A stretch of DNA of 64,000 nucleotides from DATARH01 sp963778385 (lineage in GTDB: Bacteria; Pseudomonadota; Alphaproteobacteria; ATCC43930; CGMCC-115725), in the NCBI GenBank assembly GCA_963778385.1, contig CAVZUA010000040.1, positions 78,907 to 142,906 of the forward strand. Reading direction: 5' to 3'. This document shows positions 56,161 through 64,000 of this stretch, piece by piece. The position numbers and the translations under genes are program-made. Position 1 is the first letter of the stretch. Every line of letters starts with the position of its first letter. The notes under the pieces were generated by a model. That model searched no databases and was not told the origin of the DNA. It saw nothing but the letters and a program-made list of their open reading frames with translations.

Positions 56161-56619
56161 TCAGGCGGCGGGAGCTGTCGCCATGGCTTCGGGATGCGCC
56201 GTGGAGGCCGCGTGGCGCGCATCGGCAACGAGTTGCAGCGCCTCGTCGGTCCAAGCGTGGTGCTCGCCGACGGTCGCGCGATGCCCGGCAAGCGCGGCCT
56301 CGGCGTGCTTGACCGCCTCGGTCGAGCGGCCCGCGGCGAGCAGCGCGCGCGCATAGCTGTGGCGGGCGCGGTGGGTGTTCGGATGGCTGGCGCCGTGCAT
56401 GCCTTGCCAGCGCTGCAGCGTGCGCGCGCACATCGCCAGCGTGGCATCGACCTCCTGCTGGCCGCGCAGCGCGACGAGCAGCTTGTCGACGGTCATCAAG
56501 CCCATCGCGATGAGATGGTTGCCGAGCCGACCGCCCTGCTCCTTCTGGCGCTGCAGGGCCGCCGCGAGATCGTCGGGCGCGAGGAGGCCTTGCCCGACCA
56601 GCAATTCTCCAAGGCGCAT
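56161..56619 (-). CDS. MshEN (GspE N-terminal)-domain protein with helical tail
   Basis: 152 residues. Residues 1-60 (MRLGELLVGQGLLAPDDLAA, GGRLGNHLIAMGLMTVDKLL) form an MshEN domain, the part of type II secretion and pilus ATPases that can bind cyclic di-GMP. Instead of an ATPase it is followed by a TPR-like helical segment (HPNTHRARHSYARALLAAGR, EAVKHAEAALAGHRATVGEH). ATG 56619 starts exactly at the domain; the frame is open far upstream only as a shadow. Possibly a small c-di-GMP adaptor. Confidence 0.72.
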   Translation of the reverse strand: MRLGELLVGQGLLAPDDLAAALQRQKEQGGRLGNHLIAMGLMTVDKLLVALRGQQEVDATLAMCARTLQRWQGMHGASHPNTHRARHSYARALLAAGRSTEAVKHAEAALAGHRATVGEHHAWTDEALQLVADARHAASTAHPEAMATAPAA

Positions 56620-56838
56620 TCGACTCTCTCCACATTCGCGCCGGCGCGGCGAACGCGCCCCGTGGTTGACTGGGTTATCGCGAAAGATCGTTTCTGATGT
56701 GTTAGTAACGATTACAAATTTGCGCTGCGGCGGCGTTTTCTGCATTCGGCAATCGCAGGCAGTCTGATGCCGAGCGGCTTGCATCCGGCGCGCGCAAGGA
56801 CTTGAATACGCCCGCCAAGACGGAACCCCCCGACCGTC

Positions 56839-58500
56839 ATGCCCGATTCGACGAGCCTTCCCGGCCTCGCGCCGTTTCGCAGCCGACCGGTGATTGTCGG
56901 TGCGGCCGCGCGTGCCGAGCGGGGCGAGCCGCGGTGGCGCGATATCCAATGGATCGATTTTACCAGCGACCCCGACAGCGCCGCGGCCCCGCCGCCCGAT
57001 ACCTTCGCGCCCGAGATGCCGGCGAAACCGCCCGAGATGCCGCGTGGTGCACCGGGGCTCGGCGGCGCGCTGCGGCATTTCGCACGTCCGACTACGGCTC
57101 CCGGCGATAGGCGGGATACGATACCCGGCCTTGCCGACCGCTTCACCCGTCTTCCGATAACACAACCGCCGCGGGTTCGGCCGCCGGCCCTGCCGGTCTC
57201 GCGCAACCCGGAGCCGCGACGCCCAGCTGCGCCCATCGCGCCACCACGCGGGCCGGTTCGGCCGGTGATGGCGAAACAGGATCCGGTGGTTATCCGCCCG
57301 CGCGTACCGGATGCTCCGCCAGCCCCGGCCCCCAACCCCGAGCCACACCTCATCCGGCCGACGATCGACGCGGCCACGCGACCGGCAGAGCGGCCGTTTC
57401 CAGCGTCGATTTCGACGCCGGTCTCGGTCAAGGCACCGGCCGAGCCGACACCAGTGTCCGCGTGGCGGCAGGCATTCGCGCAGCGCGGCCGAGCGGCCAC
57501 ACGGCGACTGACCGCGAGCACGTCGGGCGTCACTAATCGCGCCCGAGCCATGCGGCGGCCTTCGATAGGCAGGATTCCGGGCCTGCCGGTGCCGGGGCTG
57601 GCGGTCTTTACCCGGATGCGCCGCGCCGCCGGCGGCATCGGCAGATTTGTCGCGCCGCGCGAAAGGATGCTGCGGGTTTCGGGACTGGTCACCCTGTCGG
57701 TGATCGCCGTCGCGCTGACCGCTTATGGCGGCGGTGTGCTGCTCACCTTGGTGGCAGGGCCGCGCACCGGCGCCGCCGCCGCGAAGCCGGTGACAGCGTC
57801 GGAAAAGGCGGTACGCCAAGGCCCGGCCCTGGTGTCGCCGCTCGTCGTCGCCCCGGCAAATGCGCCATCGGGCGAGCCTGCAGTCCGCGCCGGCTTATAC
57901 ATGGCGCGTGCCAAAGCCGGCGACGCGGCGGCGCAATACGATGTCGGCGTGCTGTACGCGCGCGGCGACGGGCTGGTGCAGGACTATGCCAGCGCCTTCT
58001 CATGGTTCCACGCCGCGGCGGCGCAGGGCAATGTCGCCGCGCAATACAATCTTGGCGTGCTCTATGCCGAGGGGCACGGCGTGCCGGCCGACCCGGGCGA
58101 GGCGCTCAACTGGTACCGCAGCGCCGCCGACCAGAACCACCCGGGCGCGCAATTCAACCTGGCGCTCGCCTATGCCGAAGGCGCCGGCACCACTCAGGAC
58201 TACGCCGCCGCGGCCCGCTGGTACGAGCGCGCGGCACGCCAGGGACTGGGCTCGGCGATGATCAACCTCGCGATCCTCTACGAGCAGGGCAACGGGGTCG
58301 AGCGCTCGCTGGCCGATGCTTACGCCTGGTACAACGCCGCCGCCGACCGTGGCGACGCCGGCGGCAAACAGCGCACCGGCACGCTGTTCCAGCAGTTCAG
58401 CGACAGGGACAAGGGGCGCGCCCAGAGCCTCGCCGCGACCATCGCCGCGTCGCTCGACGCTACGGCCCCGAAATCGAATAGCGACCAAATCAAGGGCTGA
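56839..58500 (+). CDS. Membrane-anchored Sel1-repeat protein
   Basis: 553 residues. Residues 1-270 are Pro/Arg/Ala-rich and probably disordered, facing the cytoplasm. One membrane helix lies at about 279-300 (SGLVTLSVIAVALTAYGGGVLL). From about 350 to 520 there are four to five Sel1 repeats of 36 residues (AAQYDVGVLYARGDGLVQDY, AAQYNLGVLYAEGHGVPADP, AAMINL-type). Sel1 proteins are protein-protein scaffolds, seen for example in polar or cell-cycle factors such as PodJ. It is divergent from the MshEN gene. Confidence 0.82.
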   Translation: MPDSTSLPGLAPFRSRPVIVGAAARAERGEPRWRDIQWIDFTSDPDSAAAPPPDTFAPEMPAKPPEMPRGAPGLGGALRHFARPTTAPGDRRDTIPGLADRFTRLPITQPPRVRPPALPVSRNPEPRRPAAPIAPPRGPVRPVMAKQDPVVIRPRVPDAPPAPAPNPEPHLIRPTIDAATRPAERPFPASISTPVSVKAPAEPTPVSAWRQAFAQRGRAATRRLTASTSGVTNRARAMRRPSIGRIPGLPVPGLAVFTRMRRAAGGIGRFVAPRERMLRVSGLVTLSVIAVALTAYGGGVLLTLVAGPRTGAAAAKPVTASEKAVRQGPALVSPLVVAPANAPSGEPAVRAGLYMARAKAGDAAAQYDVGVLYARGDGLVQDYASAFSWFHAAAAQGNVAAQYNLGVLYAEGHGVPADPGEALNWYRSAADQNHPGAQFNLALAYAEGAGTTQDYAAAARWYERAARQGLGSAMINLAILYEQGNGVERSLADAYAWYNAAADRGDAGGKQRTGTLFQQFSDRDKGRAQSLAATIAASLDATAPKSNSDQIKG

Positions 58501-58540
58501 CCTTTTCGCCGACGCGAGCAGCTCCCCGCTCGCGTCGGTC

Positions 58541-59155
58541 TTACTCGATCGCGCGAACCAATGCGCGAACGGTCGCTTCAACGTCGGTGGCGCGCATGAC
58601 CTCGCCCATCACCGCAATGCCGACGGCGCCGGTGTCGAGGCAGGCGCGGGCGTTGCCGGCGTTGACCCCGGCGAGTGCGACGACCGGCCCCTTGGCGGCA
58701 CCGACCGCTGCCGCAAGGCCCTCGAGGCCCAGAGCGGGGCCATAGCCCGGCTTGCTATCGGTCAGAAAAACCGGGCTGATCGTCACGTAATCGGCGCCGC
58801 CGGCGATCAATGCGGCGGCTTCGCCCGCCGTATGCGCCGAGACGCCGATCAGCCCATGCGGCAACCTTACCCTTGCCGCCTGCGGATCGCCGCCGGACGG
58901 CAGGTGCACACCGCCGGCGCCAGCCACGACAACGGCATCCAGATCATCATGCGCCATGACCATCGCGCCATGGGGGCGGCCGATCGCGACCAGCGCGGCG
59001 AGCAGCGCCAGGCGCTCGGCGGCAGGCAAATCCTTTTCCCTGAGGCTGAGCCAGCGGCATCCAGCGGTGAACGCGGCAGCCGCGATCTCGGCCAGCGGCC
59101 GCCGCGCCTGCGAACGATCGGAGATGATCAGGAGCGGCGGGTCGGGCAGAATCAT
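58541..59155 (-). CDS. thiE: Thiamine phosphate synthase family protein (ThiE/TenI)
   Basis: 204-residue TIM barrel. MILPDPPLLIISDRSQ is the start, REKDLPAAERLALLAALVAI is the diphosphate side, VHLPSGGDPQAA, IGVSAHTAGEAA, DYVTISPVF and VVALAGVNAGNA are the conserved ThiE blocks. It would couple HMP-PP and thiazole phosphate to thiamine monophosphate. TenI-like thiazole tautomerases share this fold and cannot be excluded, since no other thi genes are near. The ATG at 59155 is chosen; the open frame upstream runs through a palindromic repeat. Confidence 0.8.
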   Translation of the reverse strand: MILPDPPLLIISDRSQARRPLAEIAAAAFTAGCRWLSLREKDLPAAERLALLAALVAIGRPHGAMVMAHDDLDAVVVAGAGGVHLPSGGDPQAARVRLPHGLIGVSAHTAGEAAALIAGGADYVTISPVFLTDSKPGYGPALGLEGLAAAVGAAKGPVVALAGVNAGNARACLDTGAVGIAVMGEVMRATDVEATVRALVRAIE

Positions 59156-59163
59156 GCCCCCCG

Positions 59164-59318
59164 CCCCCACCCCAACCCTCCCCCGCTTGCGGGGGAGGGA
59201 GCGCGTCGGTGCAAGCGGAGACAATGCATCCACGCGTGCCCGCGATGATCGCGCAGCACAGACGAAAGTATTCCGGCGAACCCCCTCCCCCGCTGGCGGG
59301 GGAGGGTTGGGGTGGGGG
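59164..59318. repeat. Large inverted repeat between the MmgE/PrpD and thiE genes
   Basis: Outer 21-base arms 59164-59184 and 59298-59318 are exact inverted repeats of C-rich/G-rich tracts, each next to a smaller hairpin (cccccgcttgcggggg and cccccgctggcggggg). The same design, differing by few bases, occurs at 12214-12315. Both copies lie between co-directional genes. Confidence 0.85.
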
Positions 59319-59327
59319 TACCGGTGG

Positions 59328-60671
59328 TCACCCCGCCGCGGTCAGCTCGCGAGCCGAAAGGCGCTCGAGGTTCTTCAGTCGGCCGAACAGCACCTCCGGG
59401 GCGAGGCGTGCGTGGCCAGCCTGCAGGCACGTACCAAATTTCTCGAGTAGCTCCTCATCGGCGAGCGGCAGCTCGGCGGCGCCGCGGGCGCGGCGCACCT
59501 GCGCGGTCTCCAGTTTCTCGCCGCCGATCAGCTCGACGCGCACCTGGTCGTAGACGGAGGCGCCGGAGATTTCCGGGTCGTAATTCCGGTTGGTCTCGAC
59601 CGCGACCTTTTCCATCAGCGCCTGCACGTCCGGGCGGCGGACAAATTCGTCCGTATATTCGGCGAGGGTGGCGCGGCCCGCGATCACCGAGGCGGCCATC
59701 GCGAATTCCATGCTGAACTTGCCCTCGAGACCGGTCTGCGGGCGATGGTTGCGCAGGATCATCGCCCGCGTGTCGCTGATCTCGGCGGTGATGCGGCTGA
59801 TGTCCTCCGGCTTGAGCGGCCGCTCCTTGAGCAGATCGAGCAGCCCGTCGAGCGTGCGGTGCACCGCATAGCAAGCCGGGTATTTCTTGATGCTGAGACC
59901 GTTGCGGACGATGTGCCACGGCTCGCCGCGGGTGATCGGGCTGTCGCGGTCGACATTGCCTTGCGGCGATACCGCATAGAGGAACCCCTGCGGGTGTTCG
60001 AGTACGTCGGTGGAGGCCGTGAAGCCGGCCTCCGCCATGCGCGCCGAGACGAGCCCGGCATGCGCCGCGCGACCGGCGTGGAACGGCTTGGTCATCGTGC
60101 CGAAATTCGCCATCAGTCCGCCGGCCTGCGACGCGGCCAGCGCCAGGGCCATCGCCGTCTGCTCGGCGTCGAGCCGGCGCAGCCGCGCGCAGGCGCCTGC
60201 TGCGGCAATGGCGCCAAAGATGCCGGTCGGGTGCCAGCCCTTGGGACGCTGGTCGTCCCGGTCGCGGCGCGACAGCTCGGCCCAGCACTCGTAGCCCGCG
60301 ACATAAGCGGCGATCATCTCGCTGCCCGAAGTGCCCAGCTCCTCGGCCTCGGCGAGGATCGCCGGCACCAGCACGGTGGAGGGATGGCCGCGCACCGCGA
60401 CATCGTCGTAATCGAGCGCATGCGCCGCGGTACCGTTGATCCACGCCGCCTCGGGTGCCGGCGCGGTCTCGCCGGTGAAGTACAGCGTCGCCGTGCCCGG
60501 CGGCGGGTCGAGCGCCTTTTTAAGCAGCTGCGGCGCGTCGTCGCGCGAACCGGCGATCATCGTCGCGATCGTATCGATAAAGCCCGTGCGGGCGACCTCG
60601 ATCGCCTCTGGCGGCAAATTCTGGAAGGATAGATCGGCGACAAAACCGCCGAGATCGCGCGTCAGGGCCAT
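59328..60671 (-). CDS. MmgE/PrpD family protein
   Basis: 447 residues, full length. Motifs: GFIDTIATMIAGSRDDAPQL, ALDYDDVAVRGHPSTVLVPA, GWHPTGIFGAIAAAGACARL, MTKPFHAGRAAHAGLVSARM and SIKKYPACYAVHRTLDGLL. The family includes 2-methylcitrate dehydratase and cis-aconitate decarboxylase-like enzymes, with the substrate unknown here; no methylcitrate genes are adjacent. Divergent from hemD with 98 bases between starts. Confidence 0.9.
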   Translation of the reverse strand: MALTRDLGGFVADLSFQNLPPEAIEVARTGFIDTIATMIAGSRDDAPQLLKKALDPPPGTATLYFTGETAPAPEAAWINGTAAHALDYDDVAVRGHPSTVLVPAILAEAEELGTSGSEMIAAYVAGYECWAELSRRDRDDQRPKGWHPTGIFGAIAAAGACARLRRLDAEQTAMALALAASQAGGLMANFGTMTKPFHAGRAAHAGLVSARMAEAGFTASTDVLEHPQGFLYAVSPQGNVDRDSPITRGEPWHIVRNGLSIKKYPACYAVHRTLDGLLDLLKERPLKPEDISRITAEISDTRAMILRNHRPQTGLEGKFSMEFAMAASVIAGRATLAEYTDEFVRRPDVQALMEKVAVETNRNYDPEISGASVYDQVRVELIGGEKLETAQVRRARGAAELPLADEELLEKFGTCLQAGHARLAPEVLFGRLKNLERLSARELTAAG

Positions 60672-60769
60672 CGCTCACCTCCATTTCGCACGAGTATGAA
60701 ACATTTCCCGCCCAGGCAAAACTCGTTGGCAAAACTTGTCACCTCGCCAGGTTTGGGCGATGAAGGCAC

Positions 60770-61495
60770 ATGATGAAGCTGCGAGCGCTGGTGACCCGTC
60801 CGCGCCACGAGGCGGCGACGCTGGCGGCGCTGCTCGCCGAGCGAGGCATCGACACGATCATCGAACCGATGATCGAGATCGTCGATCACGACGCGCCGTT
60901 GCTCGACCTCGCCGGCGTGGGCGCGATCCTGTGCACCAGCGCCAATGGTGTCCGCGCCCTGGCGCGGGCGAGCGCGGAGCGGGGCGTACCGCTCTTCGCG
61001 GTGGGCGACGCCACGGCACGCGCGGCACGGAGCGCGGGCTTCGATGCGGTCGAGAGCGCGGGCGGTGACGTCGAGGATCTGGCACTGCTCGTCGCGGCGC
61101 GATTGCGGCCGGCTGAAGGGCGCTTGCTGCACGTCGCGGGAAGCGAGATCGCCGGCGATCTCGCCGGCCGGCTCCGGACGGCGGGGTTTCTCGTGGATCG
61201 CGCCGTCCTCTACGAAGTGCGCGCTGCGACCGCGCTTAGCCCGGACACGACGGACCTGATCGATCGCGGCGCGATCGACCTGGCGTTGTTCTTCTCGCCG
61301 CGCAGCGCGACGACTTTCGCCCGCCTCGCCGCACCGGTCGCCGCTGGGCTGGGCAAGGCAACGGCGATCTCGATCAGCCGGGCGGCCGATGCGGCGCTGG
61401 ACGGCCTGCCGTTTCGGGAGCGGCTGATTGCCGCCGCGCCGACCCAGGCGGCGCTGCTGGCGCGGCTCGACGAATTCGCGGGCCAACTCGCATGA
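60770..61495 (+). CDS. hemD: Uroporphyrinogen-III synthase
   Basis: 241 residues. It starts MMKLRALVTRPRHEAATLAA, has ILCTSANGVRALARA and FFSPRSATTFARLA, both typical of HemD, which cyclises hydroxymethylbilane to uroporphyrinogen III. The family is weakly conserved but the context is decisive: a Mic60-like gene and hemY follow with overlapping ends. ATG occurs twice at 60770 and 60773. Confidence 0.88.
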   Translation: MMKLRALVTRPRHEAATLAALLAERGIDTIIEPMIEIVDHDAPLLDLAGVGAILCTSANGVRALARASAERGVPLFAVGDATARAARSAGFDAVESAGGDVEDLALLVAARLRPAEGRLLHVAGSEIAGDLAGRLRTAGFLVDRAVLYEVRAATALSPDTTDLIDRGAIDLALFFSPRSATTFARLAAPVAAGLGKATAISISRAADAALDGLPFRERLIAAAPTQAALLARLDEFAGQLA

Positions 61496-62556
61496 GCGAA
61501 ACGCCCGGCGAGATTACACCACTACCGCCGCCAGCGGAGCCTTCGCCCGTGACGCCGCGCCGTACAATCCCGGCACAGGCGATTGCGGCGGTGGCGGGCG
61601 TATTGATCGTCATCGCCCTAATCGTCGCCAGCCCATTTTGGGCGCCGCCGGTGATGCGCGCGCTGCCGTGGGCCGCGCCGGAGAAAGTCCAGCCTGAGAA
61701 AGCCCAGGCCGAGAAAGCCCAGGCCGAGAAAGCCCAGGCCGAGAAAGCTCAGGAGCCAGCGAGACCTGCGCCGCAAGCGGCAGCGCTTGCTCCCGACGCG
61801 GCAATAGCGGCCATCAAGACCCAGGCAGCGCAGAACGCCGCGGCGCTGCAACAGCTGACCCAGCGGATTGCGGCGTTGGAGGCGCGGCCAACGCCGCCGC
61901 CCGCGGATCTCGGCCCGATCGAGCAGCAGCTTGGCGCGCTGGCCAAAACGGCCACCGACCTGAAGCAGAGCGTCGCCGCGCTCGACAAGGCGGCGCAGGC
62001 GCAGCCCGCCACCGATCCGAAGAGCACCGCGCTGGCGCTGATCCTGTTGCAGGTTCGCGAGGCGGTCGATCTCGGCCGGCCGTTTGGCGCCGAGTACCAG
62101 GCGCTGCTGGCACTCGCCGCCGACCGTCGCGAATTGGTCGCCGCCGCGGCGCCGCTGGCCGGCCCGGCCGAGAGCGGCGTCGCCAGCCGCGCTGTTCTGG
62201 CCGAACGGCTGCGCCAATTGGCGCCACAAATCACCACCGCCAAGACAGCGGAATCGCCCGGTTGGACGGCGCAGATCACCGCGCGGCTGCGCGGACTGGT
62301 GACGATCCGGCGCGTCGCCGGCGGCGATCAGTCGCCGGCGGAAGCGGCGGTCGGCGATGCCCAGCACGACCTCGCGGCCGGTGACTTGGCCGGTGCGGTG
62401 GCGGCGCTCGATCGGCTCGAGAGTACCCACCTCACCGTGGCCGAGCCTTGGCTGAAGATGGCAAAGGACCGGCTCGCCGTGGAGGCGGCGCTGCGCCAGT
62501 TACAGACGGCGGTCGCCGCATCGCTCGGCGCTGCCGTTCCCGCCGGCAAGAGCTGA
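61492..62556 (+). CDS. Mitofilin/Mic60-like membrane protein
   Basis: 354 residues. A cytoplasmic Pro-rich start is followed by one membrane helix (IAAVAGVLIVIALIVASPFW), a charged repeat of AEKAQ units, a coiled coil (AALQQLTQRIAALEARP), and a C-terminal helical domain resembling mitofilin signature sequence. In alphaproteobacteria Mic60 homologues sit beside hem genes, as here, and are linked to shaping of inner-membrane folds. It overlaps hemD by four bases (ATGA) and hemY by one. The 15-base tandem repeat in it is given separately. Confidence 0.82.
   Translation: MSETPGEITPLPPPAEPSPVTPRRTIPAQAIAAVAGVLIVIALIVASPFWAPPVMRALPWAAPEKVQPEKAQAEKAQAEKAQAEKAQEPARPAPQAAALAPDAAIAAIKTQAAQNAAALQQLTQRIAALEARPTPPPADLGPIEQQLGALAKTATDLKQSVAALDKAAQAQPATDPKSTALALILLQVREAVDLGRPFGAEYQALLALAADRRELVAAAAPLAGPAESGVASRAVLAERLRQLAPQITTAKTAESPGWTAQITARLRGLVTIRRVAGGDQSPAEAAVGDAQHDLAAGDLAGAVAALDRLESTHLTVAEPWLKMAKDRLAVEAALRQLQTAVAASLGAAVPAGKS
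61681..61755 (+). repeat. 15-base tandem repeat inside the Mic60-like gene
   Basis: Five units of 15 bases; the middle three (61696-61740) are identical (gagaaagcccaggcc) and the outer two are diverged. Each encodes AEKAQ, giving a charged linker just after the membrane helix. Copy number is likely to vary between strains. Confidence 0.9.
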
Positions 62557-63950
62557 TGCGCCGGCTCGCCGCGATTGTCACGCTGGCCGTGTTGGTGGTC
62601 GGTGCGGCAACCATCGCCGATTACCCCGGTACCGTCGACATCACCTGGCAGGGCTGGGAGATCGGCACTTCGGTCGGCGTGCTGGTCGCGGCCGTCGCGC
62701 TGCTGGCATTGGTGCTGTGGCTGGTGCTCGCCTTGATCGCCGGGATTGTCCGGCTGCCGCGCCGGTTCCGTCGCAATCGCCGCGAACGGCGGTTGCGGCT
62801 CGGCGAGCGCGCCTTGACGCGCGGCCTGATCGCGATCGCCGCCGGCGAGAGCGGCACGGCCCGACGCCAAGCGAATCGTGCCGAAGCCTTGCTCGGCTCG
62901 ACGCCGCTCGCCCTGATCCTGGCGGCGCAAACCGCCCAGCTCGAGGGCGACGAGGCCGGTGCGCACCGACGCTACACGGCGCTGCTCGAAGACAAGGAAG
63001 GCGAATTCATCGGCTTGCGCGGGTTGGTCGGCCAGGCGATGCGCACTGGCGACGCGGAGTCGGCACTGCGTTACGCGCAGCGTGCGCACGAGCTGCGGCC
63101 CAACGCCGCCTGGGCGTTCGAAGCGCTGTTCGCGCTGCAAACTCAGGCTGGGCGGTGGGAGGTAGCCCGCGAGACGCTGGCCGCGGCCGCGCGCCGCCAT
63201 TTGCTGCCGACCGAGCGCGCGCGGCATTACCGCGGCGCCATCCTCTATGAGATGAGCCGCACCGCCGAGGGCGAAGGCGACCGGCGGCGCGCGATATCGC
63301 TGGCCGCCGAGGCGCAGACCTTGCTGCCTGAAGTCGCCGCCCCCGCCGTTCGCCAGGCGAAGCTCTTGGTCGCCGACGGGCGCCCGCGCCCCGCGCGGCG
63401 AGTCATCGAGCAAGCGTGGCGCACCGCACCGCATCCCGCACTCGCCGCGATTTGGGGCGAACTCGGCGGCGGTATTCCAGCGCTCGAACTGGTCGCTTGG
63501 TTCGAGACGCTGGCGGCGCACAACCCGAATGCGGTCGAAAGCGCTGTCGCCCTCGCCGAAGCGGCGCTGGCGGCGCAGCTCTGGGGCGAGGCGCGCCGCC
63601 ATCTCGGCCGAGCCCTCGCCGTGGCGCCGGACGCGCCGACACGCCGCCTCTGCCTGCTGACGGCGCGGCTCGAAGAAGCCGAGCACCAGGACGCGGCTAA
63701 AGCCCGCGCATGGTATGACCGTGCACTCGCCGCGCCGCCCGACCCGGCCTATATCTGCGCCCGCTGTGGCGGAGAGCACGCCGAATGGCGCGCGCTTTGC
63801 GCGCATTGCATGAGCTTCGGTACACTCGTTTGGCGGATGCCCGGCGTCGCGAGCGCCGCAAGCCTGCCGCCGCTTCTGAGCGTCGCGGCACCGGCAGCGC
63901 TGCTGCCGACGCCCGATGACTTGGCGTCCGCCGGACAATCGGCTAGATAA
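62556..63950 (+). CDS. hemY: HemY family protein
   Basis: 464 residues. Two membrane helices at the N-terminus (IVTLAVLVVGAATI and SVGVLVAAVALLALVLWLVL) enclose the short conserved loop ADYPGTVDITWQGWEI, which defines the HemY N-terminal domain. A TPR-like helical body follows (GEFIGLRGLVGQAMRTGDAE, ALRYAQRAHELRPNAAW). A zinc-ribbon-like tail has CARC and CAHC at about 420-442. This is the TPR-type HemY, not protoporphyrinogen oxidase; its job in haem synthesis is structural and poorly known. The ATG overlaps the previous stop. Confidence 0.92.
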   Translation: MRRLAAIVTLAVLVVGAATIADYPGTVDITWQGWEIGTSVGVLVAAVALLALVLWLVLALIAGIVRLPRRFRRNRRERRLRLGERALTRGLIAIAAGESGTARRQANRAEALLGSTPLALILAAQTAQLEGDEAGAHRRYTALLEDKEGEFIGLRGLVGQAMRTGDAESALRYAQRAHELRPNAAWAFEALFALQTQAGRWEVARETLAAAARRHLLPTERARHYRGAILYEMSRTAEGEGDRRRAISLAAEAQTLLPEVAAPAVRQAKLLVADGRPRPARRVIEQAWRTAPHPALAAIWGELGGGIPALELVAWFETLAAHNPNAVESAVALAEAALAAQLWGEARRHLGRALAVAPDAPTRRLCLLTARLEEAEHQDAAKARAWYDRALAAPPDPAYICARCGGEHAEWRALCAHCMSFGTLVWRMPGVASAASLPPLLSVAAPAALLPTPDDLASAGQSAR

Positions 63951-63972
63951 GGCGCCCGCTTGTCTTGTCGGC

Positions 63973-64000
63973 GCCCCGATAGCTCAGCGGTAGAGCAACC
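63973..64000 (+). tRNA. 5' part of a tRNA, cut by the window end
   Basis: GCCCCGA could be the 5' acceptor strand, followed by TAGCTCAGCGGTAGAGC, a standard D arm. The anticodon lies beyond the window. tRNA-Thr is plausible from the 5' sequence but not proven. Confidence 0.75.

Noticed and set aside
56620..57819. Upstream extension of the MshEN protein to over 550 residues
   Set aside because: The extension is antisense to the Sel1-repeat gene and lacks conserved content; the domain begins exactly at ATG 56619.
1..64000. CRISPR array
   Set aside because: No regularly spaced direct repeats with unique spacers were seen; the only tandem array is the 15-base coding repeat at 61681-61755.

Overview
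The window is high-GC, densely coding DNA from an alphaproteobacterium. This is inferred from GapR, the hopanoid genes hpnH and hpnM, the hemD / Mic60-like / hemY cluster, and several PAS-type hybrid kinases with the HDFNN H-box. A hopanoid-making, Rhodospirillales-like lineage fits best, but the genus cannot be read from the sequence.

Layout. 1-6.3 kb: end of an MlaA lipoprotein gene, hpnM, ispH and hpnH (isoprenoid and hopanoid supply, outer-membrane lipid handling), then gapR, a threonine aldolase and a DUF6600/FecR-like exported protein. 6.3-9.1 kb: a divergent ClC channel and an odd ORF that joins an integrase-like N-terminus to a K+ channel pore. 9.2-14.6 kb: 3-hydroxyacyl-CoA dehydrogenase, an SDR, and the E1-alpha, E1-beta and E2 subunits of a branched-chain 2-oxoacid dehydrogenase, with no E3 gene. 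Palindromic repeats lie between the E1 genes and, in frame, inside the E2 linker. 14.6-27 kb: PilZ, small exported protein, YihY, PRC-barrel, two hybrid histidine kinases, a lone receiver, an RND adaptor/permease pair and two tiny membrane proteins. 27-31.3 kb: an ABC membrane domain lacking its ATPase, a frameshifted SLC13-type permease and a NiCoT transporter. 31.4-41 kb: a ThDP enzyme, a dipeptide-type ABC importer whose second permease is fused to an ATPase, and a broken old-yellow-enzyme gene. 41-46.1 kb: a second RND pair (adaptor frameshifted) and a K+ channel.

46.3-55.45 kb looks like a genomic island. A 43-bp perfect direct repeat (48 bp with one mismatch), equal to the 3' half of tRNA-Gln(UUG), flanks it, and the intact tRNA is at the right edge. 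It carries a decayed kinase fragment, an IS5-type insertion sequence, an OmpA-family porin, and a compact three-gene module: a WcbI-type protein with three N-terminal beta-rich repeats, an acyl carrier protein and a fatty acyl-AMP ligase. By inference this module activates a fatty acid, loads it on the ACP and uses it to acylate a glycan or glycolipid. It is the best candidate here for an undescribed system.

55.6-64 kb returns to ordinary chromosome: GFA-type zinc protein, MshEN-domain protein, Sel1-repeat protein, thiE, an MmgE/PrpD protein, then hemD, a Mic60-like gene and hemY with overlapping ends, and the start of another tRNA.

Four genes between 28 and 47 kb (SLC13 permease, old yellow enzyme, RND adaptor, kinase remnant) have frame breaks. 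Three of these fit single missing bases, so assembly error must be weighed against real decay.
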